This document shows positions 27,223-31,660 of a stretch of DNA of 31,660 bases, in pieces. Where the stretch lies: the IMG/VR virus record IMGVR_UViG_3300022752_002753, positions 1 to 31,660 of that record; one strand, written 5' to 3'. The stretch comes from a virus. Position numbers and translations under genes: made by a program. The notes beneath the pieces are model-generated. The model made no database searches and was not told the DNA's origin. It saw only the letters and a program-made list of their open reading frames with translations. The stretch's first letter is position 1, and each line of letters opens with the position of its first letter.

Positions 27223-27251
27223 ATAATACAGCAACCCTCCGACATTTGCAA
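27223..27251 (-). promoter_or_regulatory. ATGTC-type promoter of the gene at 26899-27192
   Basis: TTGCAA, 17 bp beginning ATGTCGGAGGG, TATTAT. Confidence 0.75.
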
Positions 27252-27261
27252 TAGGACACGC

Positions 27262-27291
27262 ATAAAAAATAAACCCCCGAAAATCGGGGGT
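27262..27291. terminator. Rho-independent terminator
   Basis: 8-bp stem ACCCCCGA/TCGGGGGT, 3-nt loop, T-rich tail on the minus strand. Ends the gene at 27304-27447. Confidence 0.85.
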
Positions 27292-27303
27292 CTATCGGCA
27301 GGT

Positions 27304-27447
27304 CTATTCTGCCACAATCGAAGCAGAAGCAACGCCAGCGTGAGCCTGATTGAACTCATAAATGAATTCAATTGCAGATTCGTAGTCGGCAAACTTCGGA
27401 TACTCAACCGCAGGAGAGCCACTCCAAGCAATCTCTACAATAACCAT
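27304..27447 (-). CDS. Very small protein (47 aa)
   Basis: Starts MVIVEIAWSGSPAVEYPKFA; strand then helix (DYESAIEFIYEFNQAHAG). GGAGGAAGG upstream of the ATG at 27447. Own promoter and terminator support it as a gene. Function unknown. Confidence 0.75.
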   Translation of the reverse strand: MVIVEIAWSGSPAVEYPKFADYESAIEFIYEFNQAHAGVASASIVAE

Positions 27448-27469
27448 TTTATCACCTTCCTCCAATTTC

Positions 27470-27498
27470 AGAATACCATACCCCTCTGACATTTGCAA
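27470..27498 (-). promoter_or_regulatory. ATGTC-type promoter of the gene at 27304-27447
   Basis: TTGCAA, 17 bp beginning ATGTCAGAGGGG, TATTCT. A second ATGTC motif (GTCAAA, 17 bp, TAAGAT) lies upstream at 27523-27551. Confidence 0.75.
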
Positions 27499-27572
27499 GT
27501 AGGTAATCCGAACGAGTTTTGAATCTTAGCACTCACCCCTGACATTTTGACTTTCCAAATAAAACATAAGAA

Positions 27573-27600
27573 TTTTCAAGGGGTATCTACTTTTTCACAC
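27573..27600 (-). repeat. Dispersed two-part element, copy 7
   Basis: On the minus strand GTGTGAAAAA-N6-ACCCCTTGAAAA, exact consensus. Confidence 0.8.
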
Positions 27601-27625
27601 ACAGCGTTTTGATTTTTTCAATTAT

Positions 27626-27656
27626 AAAATAAACCCCTCACTTTCGCAAGGGGTTT
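27626..27656. terminator. Rho-independent terminator
   Basis: 7-bp stem AACCCCT/AGGGGTT; T-rich tail on the minus strand. Ends the gene at 27671-27862. Confidence 0.8.
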
Positions 27657-27670
27657 TGATTTGTTATCGT

Positions 27671-27862
27671 CTATTCCTCAACGACTTCAACTTGTAGAGA
27701 TTCATACTCTTCGTTGTATTTGACGAGACGAACTATGTCTTCTGATACTAACGACTTCATACTTCGTATCATCTGCTCTTCGTCTTTGCCTTCAAACAAA
27801 TCTTCGTGTTCGCCTTCTGGGTCGAACTCAAACACAAGACCAACTCTATAAATTTTTGCCAT
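27671..27862 (-). CDS. Small acidic protein (63 aa)
   Basis: Starts MAKIYRVGLVFEFDPEGEHE; a strand, an acidic loop and a helix, ending QVEVVEE. AAGGTGG eight bases before the ATG at 27862. Function unknown. Confidence 0.75.
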   Translation of the reverse strand: MAKIYRVGLVFEFDPEGEHEDLFEGKDEEQMIRSMKSLVSEDIVRLVKYNEEYESLQVEVVEE

Positions 27863-27885
27863 AACTTTCACCACCTTCCATTTTT

Positions 27886-27913
27886 ATAATACATCTAAGT
27901 TCCGACATTTCAA
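27886..27913 (-). promoter_or_regulatory. ATGTC-type promoter of the gene at 27671-27862
   Basis: TTGAAA, 16 bp beginning TGTCGG, TATTAT. Confidence 0.7.
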
Positions 27914-28120
27914 TTACAGCCAAGCCATCTCGATTGGGCTGGGGTCGAAGGGTTCGGTGTAATCCACTTCAACCTTCTCGACATAGGGGGAGTTTATCCT
28001 TTGTGGGGACAGACAACTAGGGCAGAGCAGTTCTCCTTCCTTAGTTAGCGATTGGTCTCCATAGAAACCATCACAATCGGCACAATCAAACACAAACACA
28101 AAATACTTTTTTCTTGGCAT
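27914..28120 (-). CDS. Small zinc-ribbon-like protein (68 aa)
   Basis: Two CxxC knuckles, DCADC (about 11-15) and CPSC (about 32-35), separated by a GDQSLTKEGELL loop, indicate a zinc ribbon. AAGGAG six bases before the ATG at 28120. Function unknown. Confidence 0.75.
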   Translation of the reverse strand: MPRKKYFVFVFDCADCDGFYGDQSLTKEGELLCPSCLSPQRINSPYVEKVEVDYTEPFDPSPIEMAWL

Positions 28121-28139
28121 TTCCATCTCCTTCAATTTC

Positions 28140-28168
28140 ATTATACAGATAGGGTCTGACATTTGTAA
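28140..28168 (-). promoter_or_regulatory. ATGTC-type promoter of the gene at 27914-28120
   Basis: TTACAA, 17 bp beginning ATGTCAGACCC, TATAAT. Confidence 0.75.
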
Positions 28169-28198
28169 TCGCAGATAATTACGGAAGTCTTATGCTAC

Positions 28199-28223
28199 AA
28201 ACCAGGAAGCACGGCTCCTGGTT
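28199..28223. other. 8-bp hairpin without T-run
   Basis: AACCAGGA-N8-TCCTGGTT, next to dispersed element copy 8 and not at a gene end. The left arm recurs as ACCAGGAAAAAG near 23060 and 30375. Confidence 0.5.
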
Positions 28224-28226
28224 AGC

Positions 28227-28254
28227 GTGTGAAAAACTTTATACCCCTTGATTT
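28227..28254 (+). repeat. Dispersed two-part element, copy 8
   Basis: GTGTGAAAAA-N6-ACCCCTTGATTT, plus orientation. Confidence 0.75.
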
Positions 28255-28258
28255 TTTT

Positions 28259-28288
28259 GAAAAAAAAACCGAGCGATTTCTCGCTCGG
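28259..28288. terminator. Rho-independent terminator
   Basis: 8-bp stem CCGAGCGA/TCGCTCGG, 4-nt loop, nine T on the minus strand. Ends the 286-aa gene. Confidence 0.9.
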
Positions 28289-28299
28289 CTCTGTTGTTT

Positions 28300-29160
28300 T
28301 TATGGTCGGTATTGTGGATTTGCCTGATACCACTTTTCAGTTTCTTTTCTAATCTTTGCAATCTTGGCTAAGGCTTTATTTCTAATCTCGGCACGCACGA
28401 CTTCGACTTCGACTTTACGCTTGAACGCTAATGCGACAATTACAGATTCCAATTCAGCCTTCTTATCTGGCAACTCTGAAACTCGGTGTTGGTATTCGCC
28501 ACCTTCTTCAATTTGAATTATCAAGCACGCTTCATCAACAGCCCAGATTTGAGCAGTTCGCTCTGTCTTGATTGTCTCTTTGTATGTTCCATAAACTCTG
28601 ACTTTTAGTTCAGTTCCATCTGGATTGACGATACCTTTTGCAACTCTCTTTGCTTCACGCTCGGCACGAGCAGATTCACGCTCGGCACGAGCCTTCACGA
28701 TAGCAGGGTCTTCAATCTGACACTTACGCATAAAGTATTCACTTGGAGCGTCTGGATAACAAACCGAACAAGCCTTCTCGCCAGCAAGACCAGCAATCTC
28801 CAAGTTGTCCTGACCTGACAATTGAGTAATCCAAACATAACGAGTTGTCGGGAAACAAGTTGAGCAGTTTGTAGATGAGTGTATGTGTCCATTACTATTT
28901 GAAACTAAGTAAGCACGAGACCAGCCCGAATACTTACCTTCAAGCACTCTAATCTTTTTCATAACTTCGCTTACTTCAAGAACCAGCCCACGAACTTCGG
29001 CTTCTGCCTTTTCCTTCTGGCTTTCATAATAACCACGCTCTTCATAGACTTTGATTGCTCGGCGTAGTCTGTCTATCTTGAACTCCAAGTCAGCCTTATC
29101 ACCATAGAACCCAGCCAGGGCGGTGTCAATCTCGACAGGCGTTTTCAAATCTTCAAACAT
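28300..29160 (-). CDS. Hypothetical phage protein with Cys/His cluster and coiled coil (286 aa)
   Basis: Largest gene of the right arm beyond 19.3 kb. An N-terminal coiled coil (about 25-85) is followed by a distinctive Cys/His block, HIHSSTNCSTCFPTTRYVWI then EKACSVCYPDAP (about 92-140), which looks like a zinc-binding treble-clef-type unit. An Arg/Glu-rich helix (KARAERESARAEREAKR) and a basic C-terminus follow. I have the impression that this HIHSSTNCSTC block recurs in actinophages, without known function. AAGGAG six bases before the ATG at 29160. Confidence 0.8.
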   Translation of the reverse strand: MFEDLKTPVEIDTALAGFYGDKADLEFKIDRLRRAIKVYEERGYYESQKEKAEAEVRGLVLEVSEVMKKIRVLEGKYSGWSRAYLVSNSNGHIHSSTNCSTCFPTTRYVWITQLSGQDNLEIAGLAGEKACSVCYPDAPSEYFMRKCQIEDPAIVKARAERESARAEREAKRVAKGIVNPDGTELKVRVYGTYKETIKTERTAQIWAVDEACLIIQIEEGGEYQHRVSELPDKKAELESVIVALAFKRKVEVEVVRAEIRNKALAKIAKIRKETEKWYQANPQYRP

Positions 29161-29179
29161 CTTTATCTCCTTCAATTTC

Positions 29180-29208
29180 AGTATAGCAACTAGGTCTGAC
29201 ATTTACAA
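29180..29208 (-). promoter_or_regulatory. ATGTC-type promoter of the 286-aa gene
   Basis: TTGTAA, 17 bp beginning ATGTCAGACC, TATACT. Confidence 0.75.
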
Positions 29209-29230
29209 GCACAATTCCAAAAATCTTTTT

Positions 29231-29258
29231 TTTTCAGGGGGTTAGGAATTTTTCACAC
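29231..29258 (-). repeat. Dispersed two-part element, copy 9
   Basis: On the minus strand GTGTGAAAAA-N6-ACCCCCTGAAAA, exact consensus. Confidence 0.8.
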
Positions 29259-29284
29259 GCACCCGTAAATTTTTTGTTGCGTAA

Positions 29285-29312
29285 GAAAAAACCCCCAGAT
29301 TTCTCTGGGGGA
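29285..29312. terminator. Rho-independent terminator
   Basis: 8-bp stem CCCCCAGA/TCTGGGGG, 4-nt loop, T-run on the minus strand. Ends the 128-aa gene. Confidence 0.88.
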
Positions 29313-29326
29313 TTTCCTGCTTTGAA

Positions 29327-29713
29327 TTACTCTGGGATTATTCCATCTGGGTATTCGGCAAACATAACTTCGGCTTGACCAATTGCTTCAACTAGGTCGT
29401 GATAAGGTTCGGAAAACCACTCTCTATCATTTATCGAATAGATTTCAAACCAAGCGTTATTCACCCAAGAAAACTCATTTTCTTCCTTCTTTGACCACTC
29501 TTCAAGGTCTTTGTCATTGTTGATTCCAAAGCGGTAAAGTTGGTCGGTGTATCTGATTACAACTCGGTCTTCGGTTTCATTGTTGGTAATGATTCGCATT
29601 TCACCATTACGCACTACAAAGAAAGGATTACCTTCGACAGCCCAGACTTCTTCGTGGTCGTTCTCCCAGACATAAAACGCTGGGTCTAGTTTGCTCTTAT
29701 CTATTTCTGTCAT
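29327..29713 (-). CDS. Hypothetical acidic protein (128 aa)
   Basis: Starts MTEIDKSKLDPAFYVWENDH; rich in Trp, Tyr and acidic residues, with strand repeats (VWAVEGNPFFVVRNGEMRII). AGGAG upstream; ATGA overlap with the gene before. Last gene of a three-gene unit. Function unknown. Confidence 0.78.
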   Translation of the reverse strand: MTEIDKSKLDPAFYVWENDHEEVWAVEGNPFFVVRNGEMRIITNNETEDRVVIRYTDQLYRFGINNDKDLEEWSKKEENEFSWVNNAWFEIYSINDREWFSEPYHDLVEAIGQAEVMFAEYPDGIIPE

Positions 29714-29883
29714 TTTGTCTCTCCTGTTATCATTTGAATTGGAACTGAAAGTCCTTTTGGATTATGCACTTCGCACTTTTGCGAATCGGCACACGGAACT
29801 AAAACTAACTTCGGTGGAACAATTCCCAGAGCAAACATTTCTGCTTGCTCGTGGTCGCCACTACGCTCTTGGAATCTGCTCAT
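29710..29883 (-). CDS. Hypothetical protein (57 aa)
   Basis: Starts MSRFQERSGDHEQAEMFALG and contains PPKLVLVPCADSQKCEVHNP, with two Cys and several His that could bind zinc. The ATG at 29883 overlaps the upstream TAA (TAATG). Coupled on both sides. Confidence 0.65.
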   Translation of the reverse strand: MSRFQERSGDHEQAEMFALGIVPPKLVLVPCADSQKCEVHNPKGLSVPIQMITGETK

Positions 29884-30098
29884 TAGATACGCCACGCCCC
29901 AAAGTCAAGGTCGCTTGCGAATCGGCGTGAATCACTCCAAGCCATCTCGCCATAAAAATACTTCTTCTTCTTTGACTTCTTATCTACAACTCTCCAATAG
30001 TCGTTCTCGAATCTTGCACTTCCAACCGCAACTTCGACTTCTGGACTTGAATAGACAACCTGCCAACTTCTTACTTCTTGAACACTTGGTCTCGCCAT
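29883..30098 (-). CDS. Hypothetical basic protein (71 aa)
   Basis: Starts MARPSVQEVRSWQVVYSSPE; strand-rich with a Lys cluster (DKKSKKKKYFYGEMAWSD). AAGGAG nine bases before the ATG at 30098. Function unknown. Confidence 0.72.
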   Translation of the reverse strand: MARPSVQEVRSWQVVYSSPEVEVAVGSARFENDYWRVVDKKSKKKKYFYGEMAWSDSRRFASDLDFGAWRI

Positions 30099-30120
30099 AA
30101 TTACCATCTCCTTCATTTTT

Positions 30121-30149
30121 ATACTATCGGCAACCACCGACATTTACCT
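30121..30149 (-). promoter_or_regulatory. ATGTC-type promoter of the 30098-29327 unit
   Basis: Weak -35 (AGGTAA), 17 bp beginning ATGTCGGTGGTTGCCGA, TAGTAT. The same spacer recurs upstream of the genes at 30513 (one base changed) and 31296 (identical), so it is conserved beyond the -35/-10 boxes. Confidence 0.6.
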
Positions 30150-30157
30150 TTTCAAGT

Positions 30158-30310
30158 TCAGGCTAACTTGAATACTTTTTTGAACTGACCAACAAACTTT
30201 TCGAACGCTTGCTTGCCCTTCTGCTCTCTTGCTACCTTTGCTTCCCATAACGCTCGGCGTTCGGCAACTGCTTCGGCAGAGAACCAGACTTCTCTTACTG
30301 ACTTTTCCAT
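30158..30310 (-). CDS. Small basic protein, paralog of 31108-31245 (50 aa)
   Basis: Starts MEKSVREVWFSAEAVAERRA and ends VGQFKKVFKLA. Clearly related to the protein at 31108-31245: both have WFSAEA-I/V-AER, a charged helix with EAK-I/V-AR, and the FKKVFK-L/F-A end. Probably a single amphipathic helix; function unknown. GGAAGGGG upstream of the ATG. Confidence 0.75.
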   Translation of the reverse strand: MEKSVREVWFSAEAVAERRALWEAKVAREQKGKQAFEKFVGQFKKVFKLA

Positions 30311-30332
30311 CTTCATCACCCCTTCCACTATT

Positions 30333-30361
30333 AGTATAGCAACCCCTACTGACATTTGCAA
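30333..30361 (-). promoter_or_regulatory. ATGTC-type promoter of the gene at 30158-30310
   Basis: TTGCAA, 17 bp beginning ATGTCAGTAGGGG, TATACT. Confidence 0.78.
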
Positions 30362-30424
30362 GATAAAAACTCTAACCAGGAAAAAGATTTTTCAGCCCAG
30401 CCCGGCAATTTTTTTGAGCGTGGT

Positions 30425-30451
30425 GTGTGAAAAAATCCCTACCCCTGAAAA
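30425..30451 (+). repeat. Dispersed two-part element, copy 10
   Basis: GTGTGAAAAA-N6-ACCCCTGAAAA, exact consensus, plus orientation. Confidence 0.8.
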
Positions 30452-30457
30452 AGGATT

Positions 30458-30490
30458 GAAAAAAAAAGCCGAGACTCGCTCGGCTCTTTT
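30458..30490. terminator. Bidirectional Rho-independent terminator
   Basis: 7-bp stem AGCCGAG/CTCGGCT with A-run on one side and T-run on the other, usable in both directions. Ends the 90-aa gene. Confidence 0.88.
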
Positions 30491-30515
30491 TTGTCGGTGG
30501 TTGGTTGTAAGATTA
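30488..30515 (+). promoter_or_regulatory. Plus-strand ATGTC-like promoter motif, antisense to the 90-aa gene end
   Basis: TTTTTTGTCGGTGGTTGGT then TGTAAGAT. Unlike the other plus-strand copies it lies beyond the terminator and would transcribe antisense to the gene at 30513-30785. Confidence 0.35.
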
Positions 30516-30785
30516 GTCCCAACCGAAACAGCCACAATAGAAATCATCTGTCGCTGAATCTGGTCTGCTCCTGAAAAACGGCAGACTTACTTTTGATTCG
30601 GTAGAACTTCCACAGCCATAAGAACAGGTCGCAATTCTACCTTCTAGGCTTGGCACTTCTTCCGCAACTTCGTAAGCCCCATCTACAATTCCAGCACAAG
30701 AAACACAGACCAACTTTTCAACGCCATCTTTGTCTCTGTAAGTTCCGCTTGCGGTATCTCCGCACTTCATAAGTTTTCGTTCCAT
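30513..30785 (-). CDS. Cys-rich small protein, zinc-binding candidate (90 aa)
   Basis: Cysteines in four groups: MKCGD, VCVSC, CSYGC and CGC near the end, suggesting two zinc sites. AAGGGAG five bases before the ATG at 30785. No family recognised. Confidence 0.75.
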   Translation of the reverse strand: MERKLMKCGDTASGTYRDKDGVEKLVCVSCAGIVDGAYEVAEEVPSLEGRIATCSYGCGSSTESKVSLPFFRSRPDSATDDFYCGCFGWD

Positions 30786-30807
30786 TTTGTCTCCCTTCGA
30801 CAATTTC

Positions 30808-30836
30808 ATAGTATCGGCAACTACCGACATTTACAT
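30808..30836 (-). promoter_or_regulatory. ATGTC-type promoter of the gene at 30513-30785
   Basis: ATGTAA, 17 bp beginning ATGTCGGTAGTTGCCGA, TACTAT. Confidence 0.65.
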
Positions 30837-31064
30837 CTGGAATAATTTTTCCCAACAAGTTCCGCAATAGCCACTCTTGAATCGCTCACGCTCGCTTGCA
30901 GTTAGGTTAGGAAAAGCGTTTTGAATCAATGCCCCATTGTTGTATGCGAACAACTCTTCGCCCTTTATCTCGGCGGTAAAAGTTTCATTACACATTGGAC
31001 AGGGTTTAGAAACCATTTCATAAACGCCTTCTGTCTTTTTTGTCAATCTCTCATAAGTAATCAT
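30831..31064 (-). CDS. Small zinc-finger-like protein (77 aa)
   Basis: Two knuckles, CPMC (about 22-25) and CGTC (about 67-70), flank an acidic/aromatic middle with FPNLTASERERFKSG. That spacing suggests a treble-clef or ribbon zinc site. AAGGAG five bases before the ATG. Confidence 0.78.
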   Translation of the reverse strand: MITYERLTKKTEGVYEMVSKPCPMCNETFTAEIKGEELFAYNNGALIQNAFPNLTASERERFKSGYCGTCWEKLFQM

Positions 31065-31082
31065 AGAATCTCCTTCATTTCT

Positions 31083-31111
31083 ATTGTATCGTATAAATAA
31101 CTTTTATTCAA
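31083..31111 (-). promoter_or_regulatory. Promoter of the gene at 30831-31064
   Basis: TTGAAT, 17 bp, TACAAT; lacks the ATGTC motif and overlaps the end of the upstream gene. Confidence 0.65.
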
Positions 31112-31245
31112 GCAAACTTGAATACTTTTTTGAAGAATCCAAAGAATCGAGCAACTCGCTCTTCATTCTTCTTGTCTCGTGCAATCTTCGCTTCATACTG
31201 AGCCTTACGCTCGGCAATCGCTTCCGCAGAAAACCAATCAGCCAT
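31108..31245 (-). CDS. Small basic protein, paralog of 30158-30310 (45 aa)
   Basis: Starts MADWFSAEAIAERKAQYEAK and ends FFGFFKKVFKFA. See the paralog for shared blocks. AAGGTGATGG upstream; an in-frame ATG two codons earlier is less well placed. Function unknown. Confidence 0.72.
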   Translation of the reverse strand: MADWFSAEAIAERKAQYEAKIARDKKNEERVARFFGFFKKVFKFA

Positions 31246-31269
31246 TTCCATCACCTTCCCTCCACTTTT

Positions 31270-31299
31270 ATTATTGCATACACTACTGACATCTGTCAA
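31270..31299 (-). promoter_or_regulatory. ATGTC-type promoter of the gene at 31108-31245
   Basis: TTGACA, about 18 bp beginning GATGTCAGTAG, AATAAT; overlaps the stop of the upstream gene. Confidence 0.6.
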
Positions 31300-31418
31300 T
31301 CGGCGTTGTTGATTAGTTGCTCTAAGTCAAACAGGGCTTCTTCTGCTGTTGTAGCCCCTTCGTGCCAATCGTTATAGATTGCCTTGATTGCCTTCGCTTC
31401 TTTATCTGTTAGTTCCAT
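31296..31418 (-). CDS. Very small acidic protein (40 aa)
   Basis: Starts MELTDKEAKAIKAIYNDWHE and ends EEALFDLEQLINNAD; two short helices. AAGGAA six bases before the ATG and its own ATGTC promoter support it. Function unknown. Confidence 0.68.
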   Translation of the reverse strand: MELTDKEAKAIKAIYNDWHEGATTAEEALFDLEQLINNAD

Positions 31419-31447
31419 TATTTTTTCCTTTCTCTCTCGACATTATT

Positions 31448-31476
31448 AGACTATCGGCAACCACCGACATTTGACT
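31448..31476 (-). promoter_or_regulatory. ATGTC-type promoter of the gene at 31296-31418
   Basis: AGTCAA, 17 bp beginning ATGTCGGTGGTTGCCGA, TAGTCT. Confidence 0.6.
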
Positions 31477-31533
31477 TATTACATAAACCAGCAACGCTTA
31501 TGCCACAGATGAGAAAGAAAATCTTTTCGACTT

Positions 31534-31560
31534 GTGTGAAAAACTAAGCACCCCTGAAAA
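31534..31560 (+). repeat. Dispersed two-part element, copy 11
   Basis: GTGTGAAAAA-N6-ACCCCTGAAAA, exact consensus, plus orientation. Confidence 0.8.
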
Positions 31561-31565
31561 TCGGT

Positions 31566-31594
31566 AAAAAAATTAGCCCCAATCTCTTAGGGCT
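31566..31594. terminator. Rho-independent terminator candidate
   Basis: AGCCC/GGGCT stem followed by a T-run on the minus strand, overlapping the stop of the partial gene at the right edge. Confidence 0.65.
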
Positions 31595-31660
31595 TGAATC
31601 TTTATTGTTCGGCGAGTTTTCAATCGGCGAGTTCTTTTATCGGCGTGCGTTCCATTTGCA
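31573..31660 (-). CDS. Partial CDS, C-terminal end only, basic protein
   Basis: One minus-strand frame is open from the right edge to TAA at 31575-31573 and reads HADKRTRRLKTRRTIKIQAL then RDWG. The strongly basic end and the terminator directly after it suggest a real 3' end. Too short to identify. Confidence 0.45.
   Translation of the reverse strand, partial: ANGTHADKRTRRLKTRRTIKIQALRDWG

Noticed and set aside
28199-28223. Terminator at the 8-bp AACCAGGA/TCCTGGTT hairpin
   Set aside because: No T-run follows on either strand and it is not at a gene end; kept only as an unexplained hairpin.
1-31660. tRNA genes, integrase/attachment sites and insertion sequences
   Set aside because: No cloverleaf-like TTCRANNC with matching arms, no integrase or transposase motif, and no terminal inverted repeats with target duplications were noticed on reading; a tRNAscan run would settle the first.

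Overview
The window looks like part of a tailed double-stranded DNA phage (Caudoviricetes) or its prophage. It carries a large terminase, a portal protein, a small-terminase candidate, a giant virion-type multidomain protein, and a long run of very small tightly packed genes. The host was probably a low-GC actinobacterium. The reasons are two exact matches to the DtxR/IdeR iron box, a ClgR-like regulator, frequent TTG starts, and promoters of ordinary sigma70/SigA form; base composition is AT-leaning by eye. The host assignment is inference. No tRNA, rRNA, CRISPR array, integrase or insertion sequence was seen.

Layout. (1) 1-13653, minus strand, is the structural block. It reads two-HTH protein, small protein, DUF1360-type membrane protein, portal, Dps-like ferritin, then one uninterrupted reading frame of more than 3,360 codons that runs off the left edge. 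That frame holds a ParB-type DGHHRW motif, an HELGH zincin motif, five GNAT acetyltransferase-like modules and an R-S-E ADP-ribosyltransferase-like domain. (2) 13654-14752 is an AT-rich regulatory island of 1.1 kb. It holds a 7-1-7 Fur/Zur-type box, three tandem 29-bp repeats and a perfect DtxR/IdeR box. (3) 14753-15292 is the only plus-strand gene, a CX5R protein phosphatase; a second perfect DtxR/IdeR-type 19-mer covers its stop codon. (4) 15301-19257, minus strand, is an operon that starts with a histone-deacetylase-like hydrolase, continues through five or six tiny overlapping genes, and ends in terS-like and terL. (5) 19362-31660, minus strand, is the accessory/early arm: about 38 small genes in roughly 20 short transcription units.

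The right arm has a repeated design. Most units are terminator - promoter - Shine-Dalgarno - one to four small genes. The promoters have TTGACA/TTGCAA-like -35 boxes, often followed directly by ATGTC, about 17 bp, then TATAAT-like -10 boxes. Eleven times an additional conserved two-part element, GTGTGAAAAA-N5/6-ACCCC(Y)TGAAAA, sits between the terminator and the promoter, in either orientation. It resembles a dispersed repressor or activator site network, similar in concept to the stoperators of cluster A mycobacteriophages but with a different sequence. I know of no described match. Related ATGTC promoter-like motifs also point the other way, into the terminators, and could make short antisense RNAs.

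The most notable themes are the giant polyvalent-type protein, the combination of metal-regulator boxes with a phage Dps, the dispersed GTGTGAAAAA element network, and an HDAC-fold protein with one zinc-ligand His replaced by Asn. Small genes below 60 codons that had to be found by hand are included (for example 17292-17468, 19362-19824, 24546-24656, 25231-25395, 31296-31418).
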